Source: Dendrobium chrysotoxum
Taxonomy: Eukaryota > Streptophyta > Magnoliopsida > Asparagales > Orchidaceae
Direction: 5' to 3'
Length of the DNA stretch: 64,000 nt
Assembly (NCBI GenBank): GCA_019925795.1
Contig: CM034311.1
Location: forward strand, 43,619,374 to 43,683,373
Below the pieces are notes generated by a model, which saw only the letters and a list, made by a program, of their open reading frames with translations, was not told the origin of the DNA and did not search any database. Below are positions 24,640 through 37,400 of the stretch, piece after piece. Made by a program: the position numbers and the translations under genes. The first letter of the stretch is position 1; every line of letters starts with the position of its first letter.

Positions 24640-25125
24640 GGGGCCATTTGGTTGATTGAAAAAGGAATATAGAGTAAAATTAAATGCAATTTAAAAGGAA
24701 TGCACTGTACTTGAAATATTTTGAGTTCTTTGGATTAATGTAAAATAAATGCATGTGACAACTTTTTTTCTTTTTTTCTTTGGCTTGAAGTAAAATAGGC
24801 ATATGTTAAGAAAAGTAGAAATAGACTTAAAAAGATATGGTTAGAAAGTATTAAAAATAAACTTTTTTTTATTAAATTTTAGTGAGAATTTGACCCTTAA
24901 TAGGATACAATGGAGACAAATGATTCATGTAGTTGACCCCACGTATTGGCTTGTTGTTGTTATTGTTGTTGTGAAGTAAAATGAATATAGAAATTGTAGA
25001 GAATTTATGGTGTATTTAAAAAATTTTACCTAACATTCATTTTACTTTAAACCAAATACCAATATTTTCAAAATTCCCGCCTTTGAAATACTTTATACCC
25101 CTTTTACTTCAAACCAAACATCCAC
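24640..25125. mobile_element. PIF/Harbinger-like (Tourist-type) MITE carrying a LINE insertion
   Basis: Termini GGGGCCATTTGGTTGATTG and the complement of the right end GTGGATGTTTGGTTTGAAG, flanked by TAA on both sides (24637-24639, 25126-25128). The 3-bp TAA/TTA duplication is usual for PIF/Harbinger. Related to the element at 41246-41663. Net size about 300 bp without the LINE. Confidence 0.65.
24797..24972 (+). mobile_element. 5'-truncated RTE LINE, 176 bp
   Basis: Flanked by the 10-bp duplication GAAGTAAAAT (24787-24796, 24973-24982). The sequence matches the 3' end of the LINE at 10420-10605 (GGATACAATGGAGA, GATTCATGTA.. GACCCCACGTA) and ends in (TTG)n. Strong 5' truncation is the normal result of LINE integration. 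Confidence 0.8.
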
Positions 25126-25448
25126 TAAGATGTTCTAATTTCTTACAGGAAGACTCTTTGAAAACATGCATCTAGAAATACAAAGAGACATGTCATGGAT
25201 AATGAAAAATATATAAAAAAAAGTCATTGACCTGTTGAACATGCTATTAGATGAAAAATGGAGTGAGAGGAATTCCTCTATTCTTGAATGGTGTTTCTTC
25301 TTTTTTAAATGAATGCCTGCAATCAAAATTTTTCAGGTTTTTGTGTCCACTATCAAGCAAAGTTGATTTTCCCTTAAACTGTTAAAAAACTCCTTGAAGC
25401 TCTCGTTAGATCAGTACTTTGAATGATCATAGTGCTTACTTGAAGTAG

Positions 25449-28400
25449 ATGAAAGGAAAGTTGGTGGCTTTGACCTTTGCCGAAAGATGCAAGGTGAGTG
25501 CCTTTCATCCTTCTTTGAATTCCTGACTATATTGGTAAAAATGGATTTTTTTTCAACTTGAGGGAATCTCCTTGTAGCTCTTCCAAGGAAAAATCTTCAG
25601 GGCTATTACACTGAAATTATTACTTTTTTTTCTTTCAGAATATATTGGCAGCCAACTGTCAAGCTTATCTAAATACAATTAAAGCTGATGCCAAGGGAAG
25701 GTAAGCTACTTCTGCAGCACATTTCCTAAGGTTTCCTTTATCTCGTATTAAATAATCATAACAAAATAAAGTTGATTAAAACTCTGCTTTTAATGATTTT
25801 GGGTTGAGGAGAGGCTTTGTCTCTGGCCTTATAATATTTTAGGCTTTGTTGGGTTTGATAGTTGCTATTAGTAAGGGTTTATTTAAGACAGTTTTTTCAA
25901 GCCTTTGTTTTTTCAAAAGTTGTCATTCACCTGTTGGGCTACAACTTTTTGTTCACTTTTAAAAAATTATGATGAGAAACAACTTTTTACAATTAGATCT
26001 GCTAAAATGTTATAGCTATAAGAAAGTTGTTCAGCTTTTCGAAAAGGAAAAAGTCTATAATATCTACAATAACCTTCAAAAAATATATTTTTCTTACAAT
26101 TGTTCTACTGCTTATTTTTTATGTGCTACTTCAACTACTGGAAGCCAACCCTAGAAATTTGATGTTGTTTGCTTCTTTATCATGCTATTTGCATGCATAG
26201 ATATGATGATAAGTTTTTTGGATGTAGATTAATGATAAAAAAATGATACTTCAACCTTTATTATAAACTCTTTTAAAATTTTGAAATTAATTTGAAGTTC
26301 TTTCACATTATTCATCATTTCATAATAATACACATCCCAATACGCCCTGGTGAAACCGAACTAGATTGGGTCAAATTATCTTCCTCCCATGGACATGTAG
26401 ATGATGCATGATTTTGGATCCTACATAAATCACGCTAAATTGACACAAAGAAGGCCAATTAAGCTTGGATTGATCTCATCTATGCTTGGTTGTTTTCCTC
26501 TTGCTCATTTGAGACCGCTTTTTAAACATTGATACAGCTCCTCTTCCACGAGTCCACATCCATCACATTCTACATGTGCTTCACATAATGAGGTATGGCC
26601 TACAACGCTGAGCACATTTGGGGTTCAATGGCGAGTGGTGACTCAAAAAAATTGTCATATGATGTTGTCTAATTGACATGCAAATTATGACTAACATGTG
26701 TGCTTTTTTATCTTTTAATGTATGTCATTTGATTGTAGTATAGTAAGCCACTGATTAAATTAGATTTAATAATAATAATAATTATGTTACTTATTACTTA
26801 ATGAAATAATTCATGCTAGAAAATATCCTGTATTTATTAATTCAAACAGATTAATCAGGCCTAAAGTGGGAAGAAGTTAAGGGAGAAATTGTACTAATTA
26901 GGTTATTCCATAAGAAAGAAGAAAAAAGTATGTATATTAAAATAATATTTTTTATTTTAAAATATACTTCTATCTTATGATTTTTTTTTGTTTTTCTTTT
27001 CAGATTGTATTGTTTTACAAGAAAGAAAAATGTCTAAGTATTTGGAAATAAATATACTTAAAAAATGAGAATTGACACGATTGTGTATGAGTTTTAGATT
27101 ATGTTTTTTCACTCAATTTGATTGTTTATGAATTTTCAAGTATGTTATTTCACTCAATTTAATTGTAATTATCTGCTCATTTTCTTTTTCTTTCATTTTC
27201 TTATTCATAAGATATGGACATGCTTATTAAAATCATTGATCATTTATTGGCTCATTTCATGATGCTTTATATAGCAAGGATGACATCCATACCTCAAGGA
27301 TACATTACATGTTGAAGAAGGGAAAGCCATACATCTGGGTCAAAGAAGGAGACTTGCATAACGTGGTACTATTTTTTCAGCAACTTGCTAAACCTGGAAT
27401 TTTGTGGATATTCTGATTATCAATTATAAATTGCATGGTTTGAAGGCTTTTCAAAATTTTGAGAAAGGACAGATTTATAGATCTTTCATTTTTTTATCAT
27501 CTTTAAGATTGGCGGAAAACAATTTTTTGGCTTTTTGGCTCATGTATGGCCCATTGAATAAATTTTGAGCTTAATATGGTACTTCTCTAATATGGGCATT
27601 ACAAAGAGTAAGTTTTGCTGACAGCTTGAGTGTTGCTATACAGAATGTGATCATTGATGAGCGTGGTTCACTTGCAGTGAGTGCTGTTGTTCCCGGCTCC
27701 ATTATGAGACTGCTCAGATCAATGGGAAAGGTCTATTTCTAGACATTCCTTTTTTTCTTAGAAGCGCTTGTCCAATATTTTGGTAGCATCTATTTTCTTG
27801 AAAGCAGCAGTTTTTGTTGTTTTTTTTTTCTCTTGAGAATCAATTTTAGTTATTTTTCCTCTTTAGTTCGATCAGCTGATGTATCTCTTTCAAGTTTGTT
27901 TTTGTTGCCTTCATAAATAGTTGTTCATAAAAAAAATGCTTCTCAAAAACTTGTTTTACCTACCCATTGCATTTGCGTGTAATCTTGTTAAATGCATGGT
28001 TTTGAAGTTTAATTATCCAATTATATTGTGAAATTAGCAGCTCAGATAGAATTAAAATCTCTCTCAGCTCTCGCCCTAGAGAAAGGTCTTATGCGTATTT
28101 ATTCTTTGGACAGGCTAGTAGCCTATTGCTGATTAAATTCCTTGGTGAAGGGTCCATTGATGAAAAGCTTTGGAACATGAATTTGGTATAATCCAATTTG
28201 TTGTCATGTTGTAGGATATGTTCAACTTCAGTTTTAGTGTCATGCTGCCTTGGCTAATATGCAAACTGCCCCTTGCTCGGAGCTATGGATTCCTTGACCT
28301 TACGAACCTTTAACCAATCATGGATTTGCTTGTAGTAGATAGCCAAATCAGGTGTTTCAGTGTTATGCGACTTTCTTATTACCCAGTGCATGGAAGTTGA

Positions 28401-31400
28401 ATTAATTTATGAAGGAAAAGTTGGAATAGTGGAAGAAAACTTTTAAATACAAGGACTGGATTAATGAAACAAAGGCTGAGTCCATCCCATGAAATTTTAG
28501 TAAATATAAAAGTACTATTGTTAGTCAATAAGTTTCGTTGGTTTTGGTCTCTTTTTAATGTAAAGATGAGGATGTAACCCCGGGGCGGGCCGGGGGATTA
28601 ATTAAGACAAGAAATATCTTTTAGGGCTAAATTGGACGGAAGAGTAGGGGCTTATCTAGGGATTATTATTTTGTATTAGGATTATGTTTTGATTGAGTTT
28701 TTCTACTGTAGTTTTTCTGTGAGGGATTTCTAGCGGCGTCTAGGTTGATTGGGAGAGACGATCTACCTCTTTAATTGTAGATCGCTTGTATCTTTTATTT
28801 CTTGTTGAGTTATTAATCAAAATCAGCCAATTATTCCTCCTAAATCTATTGTTTCTGCTATTTTTCTATGAATTTCCTGCTGTTGCTTGTTGAATTTGAC
28901 TCCAAGGCATATCAAATTGATATCAGAGCGGTGTGCTAGGTTGTTAGTCAAAGTCCCTATCATCGATTTCTGCTGAAATTTTTTCCACCTTGCTGATTTT
29001 CTTTGTTTGGTGGGCAAAATCTATGAATGGCAGCAAAGAAGATGGAAGCTTTCGAAAGCGAGATGGAACAACTTAGAGCCGAGATGCAGGAGAATCATTC
29101 CGGGATGGAGGAAAGATTTTTCGGACTGGTGGGAAGGTTTTCCTCCATGGAAAGCCGTTTTGGAAACATGGAAGGAATGATGAGAACATTGATCGAGATG
29201 CAATCGAAGACTTCGCTAGCTACTATTGGGAAGAAAGTTCAGGAGGAGGATGATGAAGTGGAGAGCGTTTTCCCGCAAGGACCACCCCGAGGGATTTTGA
29301 GGGGAGGTGCATCGGGGTATCCGGAAGAAAGGGCTGCAGGAAGGGGGGAGACCGAACCCTTTTGGAGACCACCCAGGCAAGAAGGGAGGTGGATCAAAAG
29401 AAGCATTGGTGGGGTTGAACCATTGGGTCCAAATCCACCAAGGGAAGAAGGGAGAGAATCGCACTACCACTGCACAGGAGGAACTAACAGAGGAAGAAAC
29501 TATTGGGGTATGGATGCGATGTCGAGAAAGTCTACGATGCCAGTTTTTGAAGGGGAAGATGCTCAAGGTTGGGTGTATCGAGTGGAGCGTTACTTTGCTA
29601 TCAATGGTCTGACAGAAGGAGAAAAACTCATGGCAGTAGGGCTATATGCTTAGAAGGAAACCCTAGTTTGGTTTCAGTGGATAGAAGCTAGGTATCCGAT
29701 TTATTCATAGGGATAATTTAAGGATTGCTGTTGGAACGTTTCTGAGCCATTCGGGAATGGAACCTCTACGAACAGTTCTATGCCTTAACTCAAGAAGGGA
29801 TCATCATGGAGTATCGAGAGAAGTTTGAGCTGCTATCTCGTAGACTGAGGGGAATCTCTAAGGAAGGGTTGGAAGAAAATTTCATGAAGGGCCTTAGGGA
29901 AGACATAAGGGTAGAGCTCAAAGTACTGAGGCCTTGAGGGCTGAGAGAGATAATGAAGTTAGCACAAAGGGTGGAGGAGAAATGTCAGAGGGAGAAGGCC
30001 AGCTGGAGCAACCCCATGGGAGGGACTTACAGGAACACCTCTATATGACCTTGACACCGAGGACCCAGATAATGTCATTTCAGAGGGAGGCACCTAAGGA
30101 GAAGAGCACTGGAGCTCGTCTTGGAGACAAGTTCAAATGCCTCACAGAAGCAGAAGTGCAGTATAGGTGGGCGAAAGGGCTATGCTTCAGGTGTGACGAG
30201 AGATTTACACCTGAGCATAGGTGCTAGAATCGAGCCCTTCAGGTCTTGATGGTCTGTGAGGGGGAAGAGGAGTGCGGGGACGATTTGGAGCATGTATTGG
30301 AGGAGACAAAGCAGTTGCATTTGGATGTGACAGAGGTGTCCTTGAACTCTGTGGTGGGATTTACTCCAAATCACACCATAAAAGTAAGGGGGGCAAATTG
30401 GAGAGCAACTGTGGTAATTTTGGTGAATAGCGGAGCCACACAACTTTATCTCAAATTGGGTAGTGGATTGATTGAGGTTGAAGTTATCAAAGACGGAAGG
30501 ATGTGGGGTGATGATGGGAATATGCAAGATAGAGAGGAGTAGGGGGTATATAAAGGGGTGGTGATGACCTTACAAGGTATTCAGGTGGTGGAAGATTTCC
30601 TTTCCTTGGACTTGGGGAGTATATATGTGATTCTGGAGATGAAGTGACTACAAACTATGGGGGATATGAAGGTGAACTGGAAATCATTGATCATGGAGAT
30701 ACATGTGGAGGGGAAAAATGTAGCGCTTCAAGGGGATGCCATCTTATGCAAGACCACGGTCTCTTTAAAAATCATGCTAAAGACAATCTAGGATGCAAGC
30801 TTAGGATATTTGGGAGTTGCAAAACATAGAAGGGGTCTAGGAACAGGAGGCAAGATAAATTCCAGTATGGGCCTAGCATATTCTATAACAATATCAGGAT
30901 GCATTTTAGCCATCGGTTGGGTTACTACCGCCTCGAGAGCATGAGCATGCCATCAAGTTGAATGAAGAAATTTCTCCCATCAGTGTGAGACCATACAATT
31001 ATCCCCAGATCTAAAAGGATGAGATAGAGAGGCTGATCAGGAAGATGATGGAAGCAGGGATTAGGGGGTGTCAAATCGGGTTGGCGAGTCGGGTTCGGGT
31101 CGAACCCGAGTTGACTTGGGTCTAAATGGGTCAACCCAAACTTGACACATTTTTACAAACGGGTCAGATATTTTAACTCAGATCCGACCCGTGCGGGTTA
31201 CCGGGTTGACCCGACCCGACCTGCGGACCTGATTTGACTATTTTGAGATAATTTTTAATTTTGTTATTTCTATTTCGGGATAATTTTATTTTCATTGTCT
31301 GAGTATTTTGAAATTAGAAAATATAACTTATCAAGTTTATTAAATATACAGTTTGAAATCAATATGGATTCTGACAATTGACATGGTTGTCATGGATGTA

Positions 31401-34400
31401 CCCCATAAACCATTAAACCGTCTAGTTCCGGCCATACCTCTGAAGGTTTGCCCTAATATTTTTTGATGATATTTTGATATACAACAGGATAGAGGCAGAA
31501 TGTTGGGAGCACTTTAAGACTATCATGGAGACATTGAGGGAGCATCAGTTGTTTGCCAACTGGAAAAAGTGCACATTTGGGCAATCACAGGTGGAGTATT
31601 TAGGGCATTTAGTGTCTAGAGATGGGGCGTCAGTTGACCGGTCCAAGATTCAAGCCATGATGGACTGGCCTCTTCCTAAGAACTTGAGGGAGCTACGGAG
31701 GTTCTTAGGGATCGCCAGTTACTACCGGAAGTTGTGAAGGGATATGATATCATAATAAGACCTTTAACGGAGCAATTGAAAAAAGATAATTTCAAATGGG
31801 GGTAGGAAGCAACCCAAGCCTTCCAGGAGTTGAAGATGGCGATGATCAGTGTACTTGTGCTGGCACTTCTAGATTTTAGGAGACTCTTTGTGGTGGAGAT
31901 GAATGCATTAGGTTATGGGCTAGGAGCAATACTCATGAAATATCAGAGGCCTATTAGATTCTTCAGCCAAGTGCTCATAACTAGGGCATGGCTCAAATTG
32001 GTGTATGAGCGGGAGTTGATGGCAATCGTCTTGGCTATTCAGAAATGACGGCCTTATCTAGTGGGGAGACATTTTATAGTTAAGATAGATCAAAGGAGCC
32101 TGAAGTTTTTGTTGGAACAGCGGATGGTCACTAAGGAGTTCAAGAGATGGCTATCCAAGTTACTTGGATATGATTTTGAGATTCAGTACCGGGCATGACT
32201 AGAAAACAATGTAGTAGATGCATTGCCCAGGAGAGGCGAGGGACCTCAGTTGGCAGTCTTGTCAGTACCATTGATGGTAGATTAGGAGGCATTAAGACAT
32301 GAAAATGAGCAGAATGAAGAGTTAAGGAAGATCAGGGAGGAGCTACTACATGATCCAAACAGTCACTCGGGTTATGTTCTGAAAGAGGGACATATATTGT
32401 ATTATGGGAGGTTTGTGTTACCTCGAACCTCGGGGTATATTCCCAAACTATTGCAAGAGTTCCATGGGAGTGCGATAGGGGGGCACTTCGGAGTTCAAAA
32501 GACATATAGTCGACTATCAGTGGAGTTATATTGGGTAGGGGTAGGGATGCGTCACGATGTAGAGAACTAGGTAGCCAAATGCGATGTGTGTCAAAGACAT
32601 AAGTAATTAGTCATGACGCCAGCAGGGTTACTATAACCTTTAGCCCTACCGGAGAGGGTGTGGGAGGAAGTGACGATGGACATCATCGAAAGGCTACCAC
32701 GATCGAAAGGGTTTTTGGTGATCTTGGTAGTAGTGGACCGTCCGAGCAAGTATGCATATTTCATCCCTCTGAAGCACCCTTACACCGCAGTTACAGTGGC
32801 TACTATTTTCATTGAAGAAGTGGTATGCTTGCACGGGTTCCCCAAAGTCATTGTGTCAGATTGGGACAAAGTGTTCCTTAGCCACTTCTGGAAGGAGCTA
32901 TTTCGTTTATTGGGGACGGTATTAAAGCGAAGTACAACCTACCACCCTCAGACAGACGATCAGACAGAAGTGGTCAACCGGAGTGTAAAGACCTACTTGA
33001 GATGCTTTATATCAGACACACCAAAGAGTTAGGCTAGGTGGATTGTGTGGGCAGAATATTGGTACAACACCTCATACCACTTAGCAACAAAGACCACTCC
33101 CTTCAGGATTCTCTATGGGAAAGACCCACCTCACTTGATTCATTGCAGAGGCAGCACTACACCAGTGTCTAGTGTAGAGCAATACTTATAGGAGAGGGAC
33201 ATGGTACTAGCAGAGCGTAAGGGGCATTTGCTGAGAGCTCAATAGATCATGAAAAAGGTGGATTGACATAGGAGAGAGGTAAATTTTGAACTGAGAGACA
33301 TGGTTTATTTAAATTGAGGCCCTACCGAAAGAAAACATTAGCCAATAGAAGGAATGAAAAACTTCCCCATGATATTTTGGGCCTTATGTGATCTTGGAGC
33401 GCATCGAAGCAGTAGCTTATCGATTAAGGCTACCACCATCTTTAGCTTTGTACCCAGTCTTTCATGTATCGCAATTGAGGAAGGCGATAGGGGAACATAC
33501 ACCATCATTACTAACCCCAACTTTGACAGAGGACATGAAGGTTATATTGGAATCCCTAGAAATAGCAGGTGTACGTAGGGGGAGACAGGGACATAGGAGG
33601 TGCTAATCAAGTGGAAGGACCTGACAGAATATGATGCCACTTGGGAGTCATACGAGACAATCAGGATGCAGTTCCCAACCATCCACCTTGATGACAAGGT
33701 GCATTTTTGGGAGGGGAGTATTCTTACGACCGGTCCGACAAGACTGGACCTGCAGCCGTCCCAGCAGCAAGGGGCGGTCCATCAGAAATTTCTGCGCCCC
33801 CCCCCCCCCCCCCCCCCCCAAGTGGGGACCTAGCAAACCAATTATTTCATAGGCTAGGAGGAGGATTAAGGAATGAATTAATGAAGAAATTTTGAATTCA
33901 AAATAGGGAGGGAATTAATTAAGGCAAGAGAGATCTTTTAGGGCTAAATTGGGGGGAGGAGTAGGGGCTTATATATGGACTATTATTTCGTATTAGGGTT
34001 ATGTTTTAATTGAGTTTTTCTGTGAGGGCTTCCTAGCGGCGTCTAGGTTGATCGAGAGAAATGATCTACCTTTCTAATTGTAAATCACTTGTATGTTTTG
34101 TTTCTTATTGAGTTATTAATTAAAATCAGCCAATTATTCCTCCTAATATGCTGTTTTTGTTGTTTTTCAGTGAATTTCTTGCTGTTGCTTGCTGAATTTG
34201 ACTCCAAGGCATATAAGATATTTAGTAAAACTATTAAAGATTTAGTACTTATTATTATTTTTGATAGATAGGAAAGTGACTCCTATTGTAGCTAAAGGAA
34301 AAGAAGTCTTTGTTGGTTTTGACATGCAAATGTCCAACAACAATTAGTATGGAATACATGACGGCAAAGGGAAAGATACATAGGTACATAGTTATAATTA

Positions 34401-37400
34401 ATAATTGTGAATAAGATTCAAAACTAGCTTTATCACAATTTGCAACATTGATTGGGAAAGTTAATGTCAAATAATTTAAACAAAGTTAATGATGATGAAC
34501 GGTGTTTTGATTAATTTATCATGTTGAATCCGTGACCACTTCTAAATCACTCCTGCAAAACATTTATGTGTTCCTAGTCTAATCACCATGAAATGTTGAA
34601 CCCATTGCTCTGCATGTTTGGGGTAATTTGTATATTAAGTGGCTAAAACATTTGTATGCTTTCTCTATTCATTGTAGAATTAGTTACCAAGTATTAATTT
34701 GTGGCAAAATAATTTTGAAAGCAGACTAGAAGGAATTGTACTGGTACAACTCACTTGCAACCTTCTCTTGATACTTATGTGGTTATTTTACTTTTAGCCT
34801 GGTTACGTTTTACCAATTGTTAAACATGGGCATTTTTCAAACAGTGCTCATAAATGCAAGGGTCACAACAAACGATCCTTGACACTTCCATTGCCATAAA
34901 GAACTTGAATAAGGTTTCTCTGATACATATGAATATATTGGCTTTTAAAATATCAGAATTCTAATACAACATTAATTCACTTGCCTACAAGTTAATCCTT
35001 CGATATCTTCAGTAATTATCAAAATCAGAATAAGCACTCTCTCATTGATTGACTTTTCTGATGTTGATTTTACATCATCATAATCATGATATGCTATCAA
35101 CCTTGTTTTATATTTGGCTTGGAATTTGCTGAAATGGTTCTTACCAGGTCACATGTTTCATTTGAGTCTTAATCCAGGGTGTTTAAGCTGTCGTTCTGCT
35201 AGCTTAATAATTCATTCTTATTAATAGATCCATTAACCGATCTTGTACTTTTGAAGCAGCAATTAATCTTATTTAACTTGCCTTTAGACTTGTTTAATAT
35301 TATTCGCTAACTGAGCAATTACTTTTGAAACAGCAATAATTCTAATTGAATGGTTTGTAGTACACTCTCTCCCTTTGTGTCTGGGTAAACATGCACTCGT
35401 GCTCGCCATTAAGATATTGTAAGCATGATTTCTTTGGATAGGATTTCACTTGTACTTCTTTTTTCATTTTCTTTGCAGGCACCAGCTCGGGTAGCCCTTG
35501 CAGGTGATGTCGTCCCTCTGAAAGATAACAAAGTAAGTCTAAGGGAGGCCAAAGCATTTAAATGTATTTCTTCAATTCCATATTTTCTGTATTCAGGACG
35601 AAAGCAACACTGACCTGTGCTTAATGCATTGACATCATAAGGTTTCTCATAAATTAACACCTTCTTAAGTTAATAATAATAGAAAACTCATTAGGGCCTG
35701 TATGCTTATAAGTGATTCGTCTACAGATTTTATTATGCTACTGGTTTATTATGCCATCACATTTGCTTAAAATTCTGAAAATATTCGTTTAATATCATTA
35801 AAAACATGAAGTGAATATCTGATTGCTTTTATATAGATTGGCTATATATGACTGTTCTTTCATTACTAAAATAGCTGATGAGAGTACGGTTACCTCTTAC
35901 TTTAATTGATTGTAAGATTATGTTTAGAGTGATTGAAGCTTCTGATTTATTATCTTCTGTATTTCCTTAGAGTCATGTTTCTTGTATTCATGTTAACCAA
36001 AGAAGTTCACGTATGCTTTAAAACAATCTAGGTTTTTATGACTGGATATTTTATTGTGTGTATGACAGAGTACTCCGAAGAGGCTAAATGCTTGTATGCT
36101 TGCTCATTAGTTGTTCCTCTGAGAATCTTATCTTCAGTTATTTTCACATTTAATAGCAATACTGTGAAGTTGTGTATTAGTTCACTATAACATGAAGAAG
36201 TGAATATTTTAGTGTTTTTTCCTAGTTTAGTTTTATTTCACTGTTCTGATCTTACTAAGACGGCAGATGGTAATATATTTATACCTAATATTAATAGGCT
36301 TAAAGGCTTTTCAATATGCTTAAACTCAAATAATTATTTTATTTACTCGAAAATCCGTGAAGTCTACCTCATGAAAGAGATTTTGATTATGCAGGTTCAG
36401 GCCTTAAGTGAAGGGCTCCTACAGCATTTGGAGAAAGTAGAAAACTGTGCCAGCCATTCTAGTTATGCAGTTTCTGCACTACTAAGTTCTGCTGGCATAA
36501 ATTGCAAATCAAGAATGGAAACCTTCCTGGAAATACTCGATCAAAATAGTAACTATGTTGCCCACAAGTTTAACATCAGGTAAATGGACTTTGAAATAAG
36601 AAAGCATTGACTATTTTTCGTTTAATAAACTTTCTAGGGATGTTATTTATTTTTCTGAAGGAACATATAATGAGAATAATGTATTGATTTATGTACGTAA
36701 ATTCTTTTCTGAGAAGGAATTCCTAGCCCCTAAAAAGTTGACCTCAGATTCGCTAGAAGGCTCTATGGTTTAAAAAGTGATTTGGAGATCGATATGTAGA
36801 AGATACTAAGGGATTGATTTTGACAGTCACTTTTAAGTTATGATTTAAGGGACCCGCTGAAGATTTAAGGGTACCCATGAAGCAATTTTTCCACTTTCCA
36901 CCATGGAAGCCGAACTCCTAAAAAAAAGACACATTAAGAGCTAATGCGTAAAATCATCAGAAAGAAGAGTTCTATTGGCTCTGAAGTAATTTGTACAGGA
37001 CAAGATGATACTTCTGTTTTTTTTTAATTAATTATAGATTTATTTTAGTTTATCATATTTAATTATTAAGATTATCTTTATTTTTGAATTAAAAAGAATT
37101 TCTTTTTCTTTTCTCATAAATGAATTGGTAAGGGTCCCCACCTAACGTCTGTCACCTTGATGGGTTCTTAGAAAAAACATTAGATGATATAATTCATTAG
37201 TTATCTCTATTGAAGTTTTAAATTTAATTTGATTTTATCATGTATCTTTTTTTTTATAAATATGGGTTCTATGACTTGTGATTTGAGATATTGAATTACT
37301 GAATGAAAGAATCTTGAATGATACTGTTTGTCTCTAACCTAGACTTTTGTTATACGGCAATCTATTCCAATATGATTGTCTCTCCTCCTGACCTTTTCTC

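Larger units (their letters stand above)
28573..34211 (+). mobile_element. Decayed Ty3/gypsy chromovirus in intron 4 of the 25449 gene
   Basis: Order is 5' LTR, tRNA-iMet primer site, gag, protease, RT, RNase H, integrase, chromodomain, 3' LTR. That order plus a C-terminal chromodomain marks a chromovirus. It lies in the same orientation as the host gene. Many stops and frame breaks make it inactive. No clear 5-bp target duplication remains, which fits an old insertion. Confidence 0.88.

Noticed and set aside
28110..28190. Possible extra exon (CAG|GCTAGTAGCCTATTGC...)
   Set aside because: The exons ending at 27730 and starting at 35479 already join in frame in the middle of a conserved stretch (RSMGK|APARVALAG).
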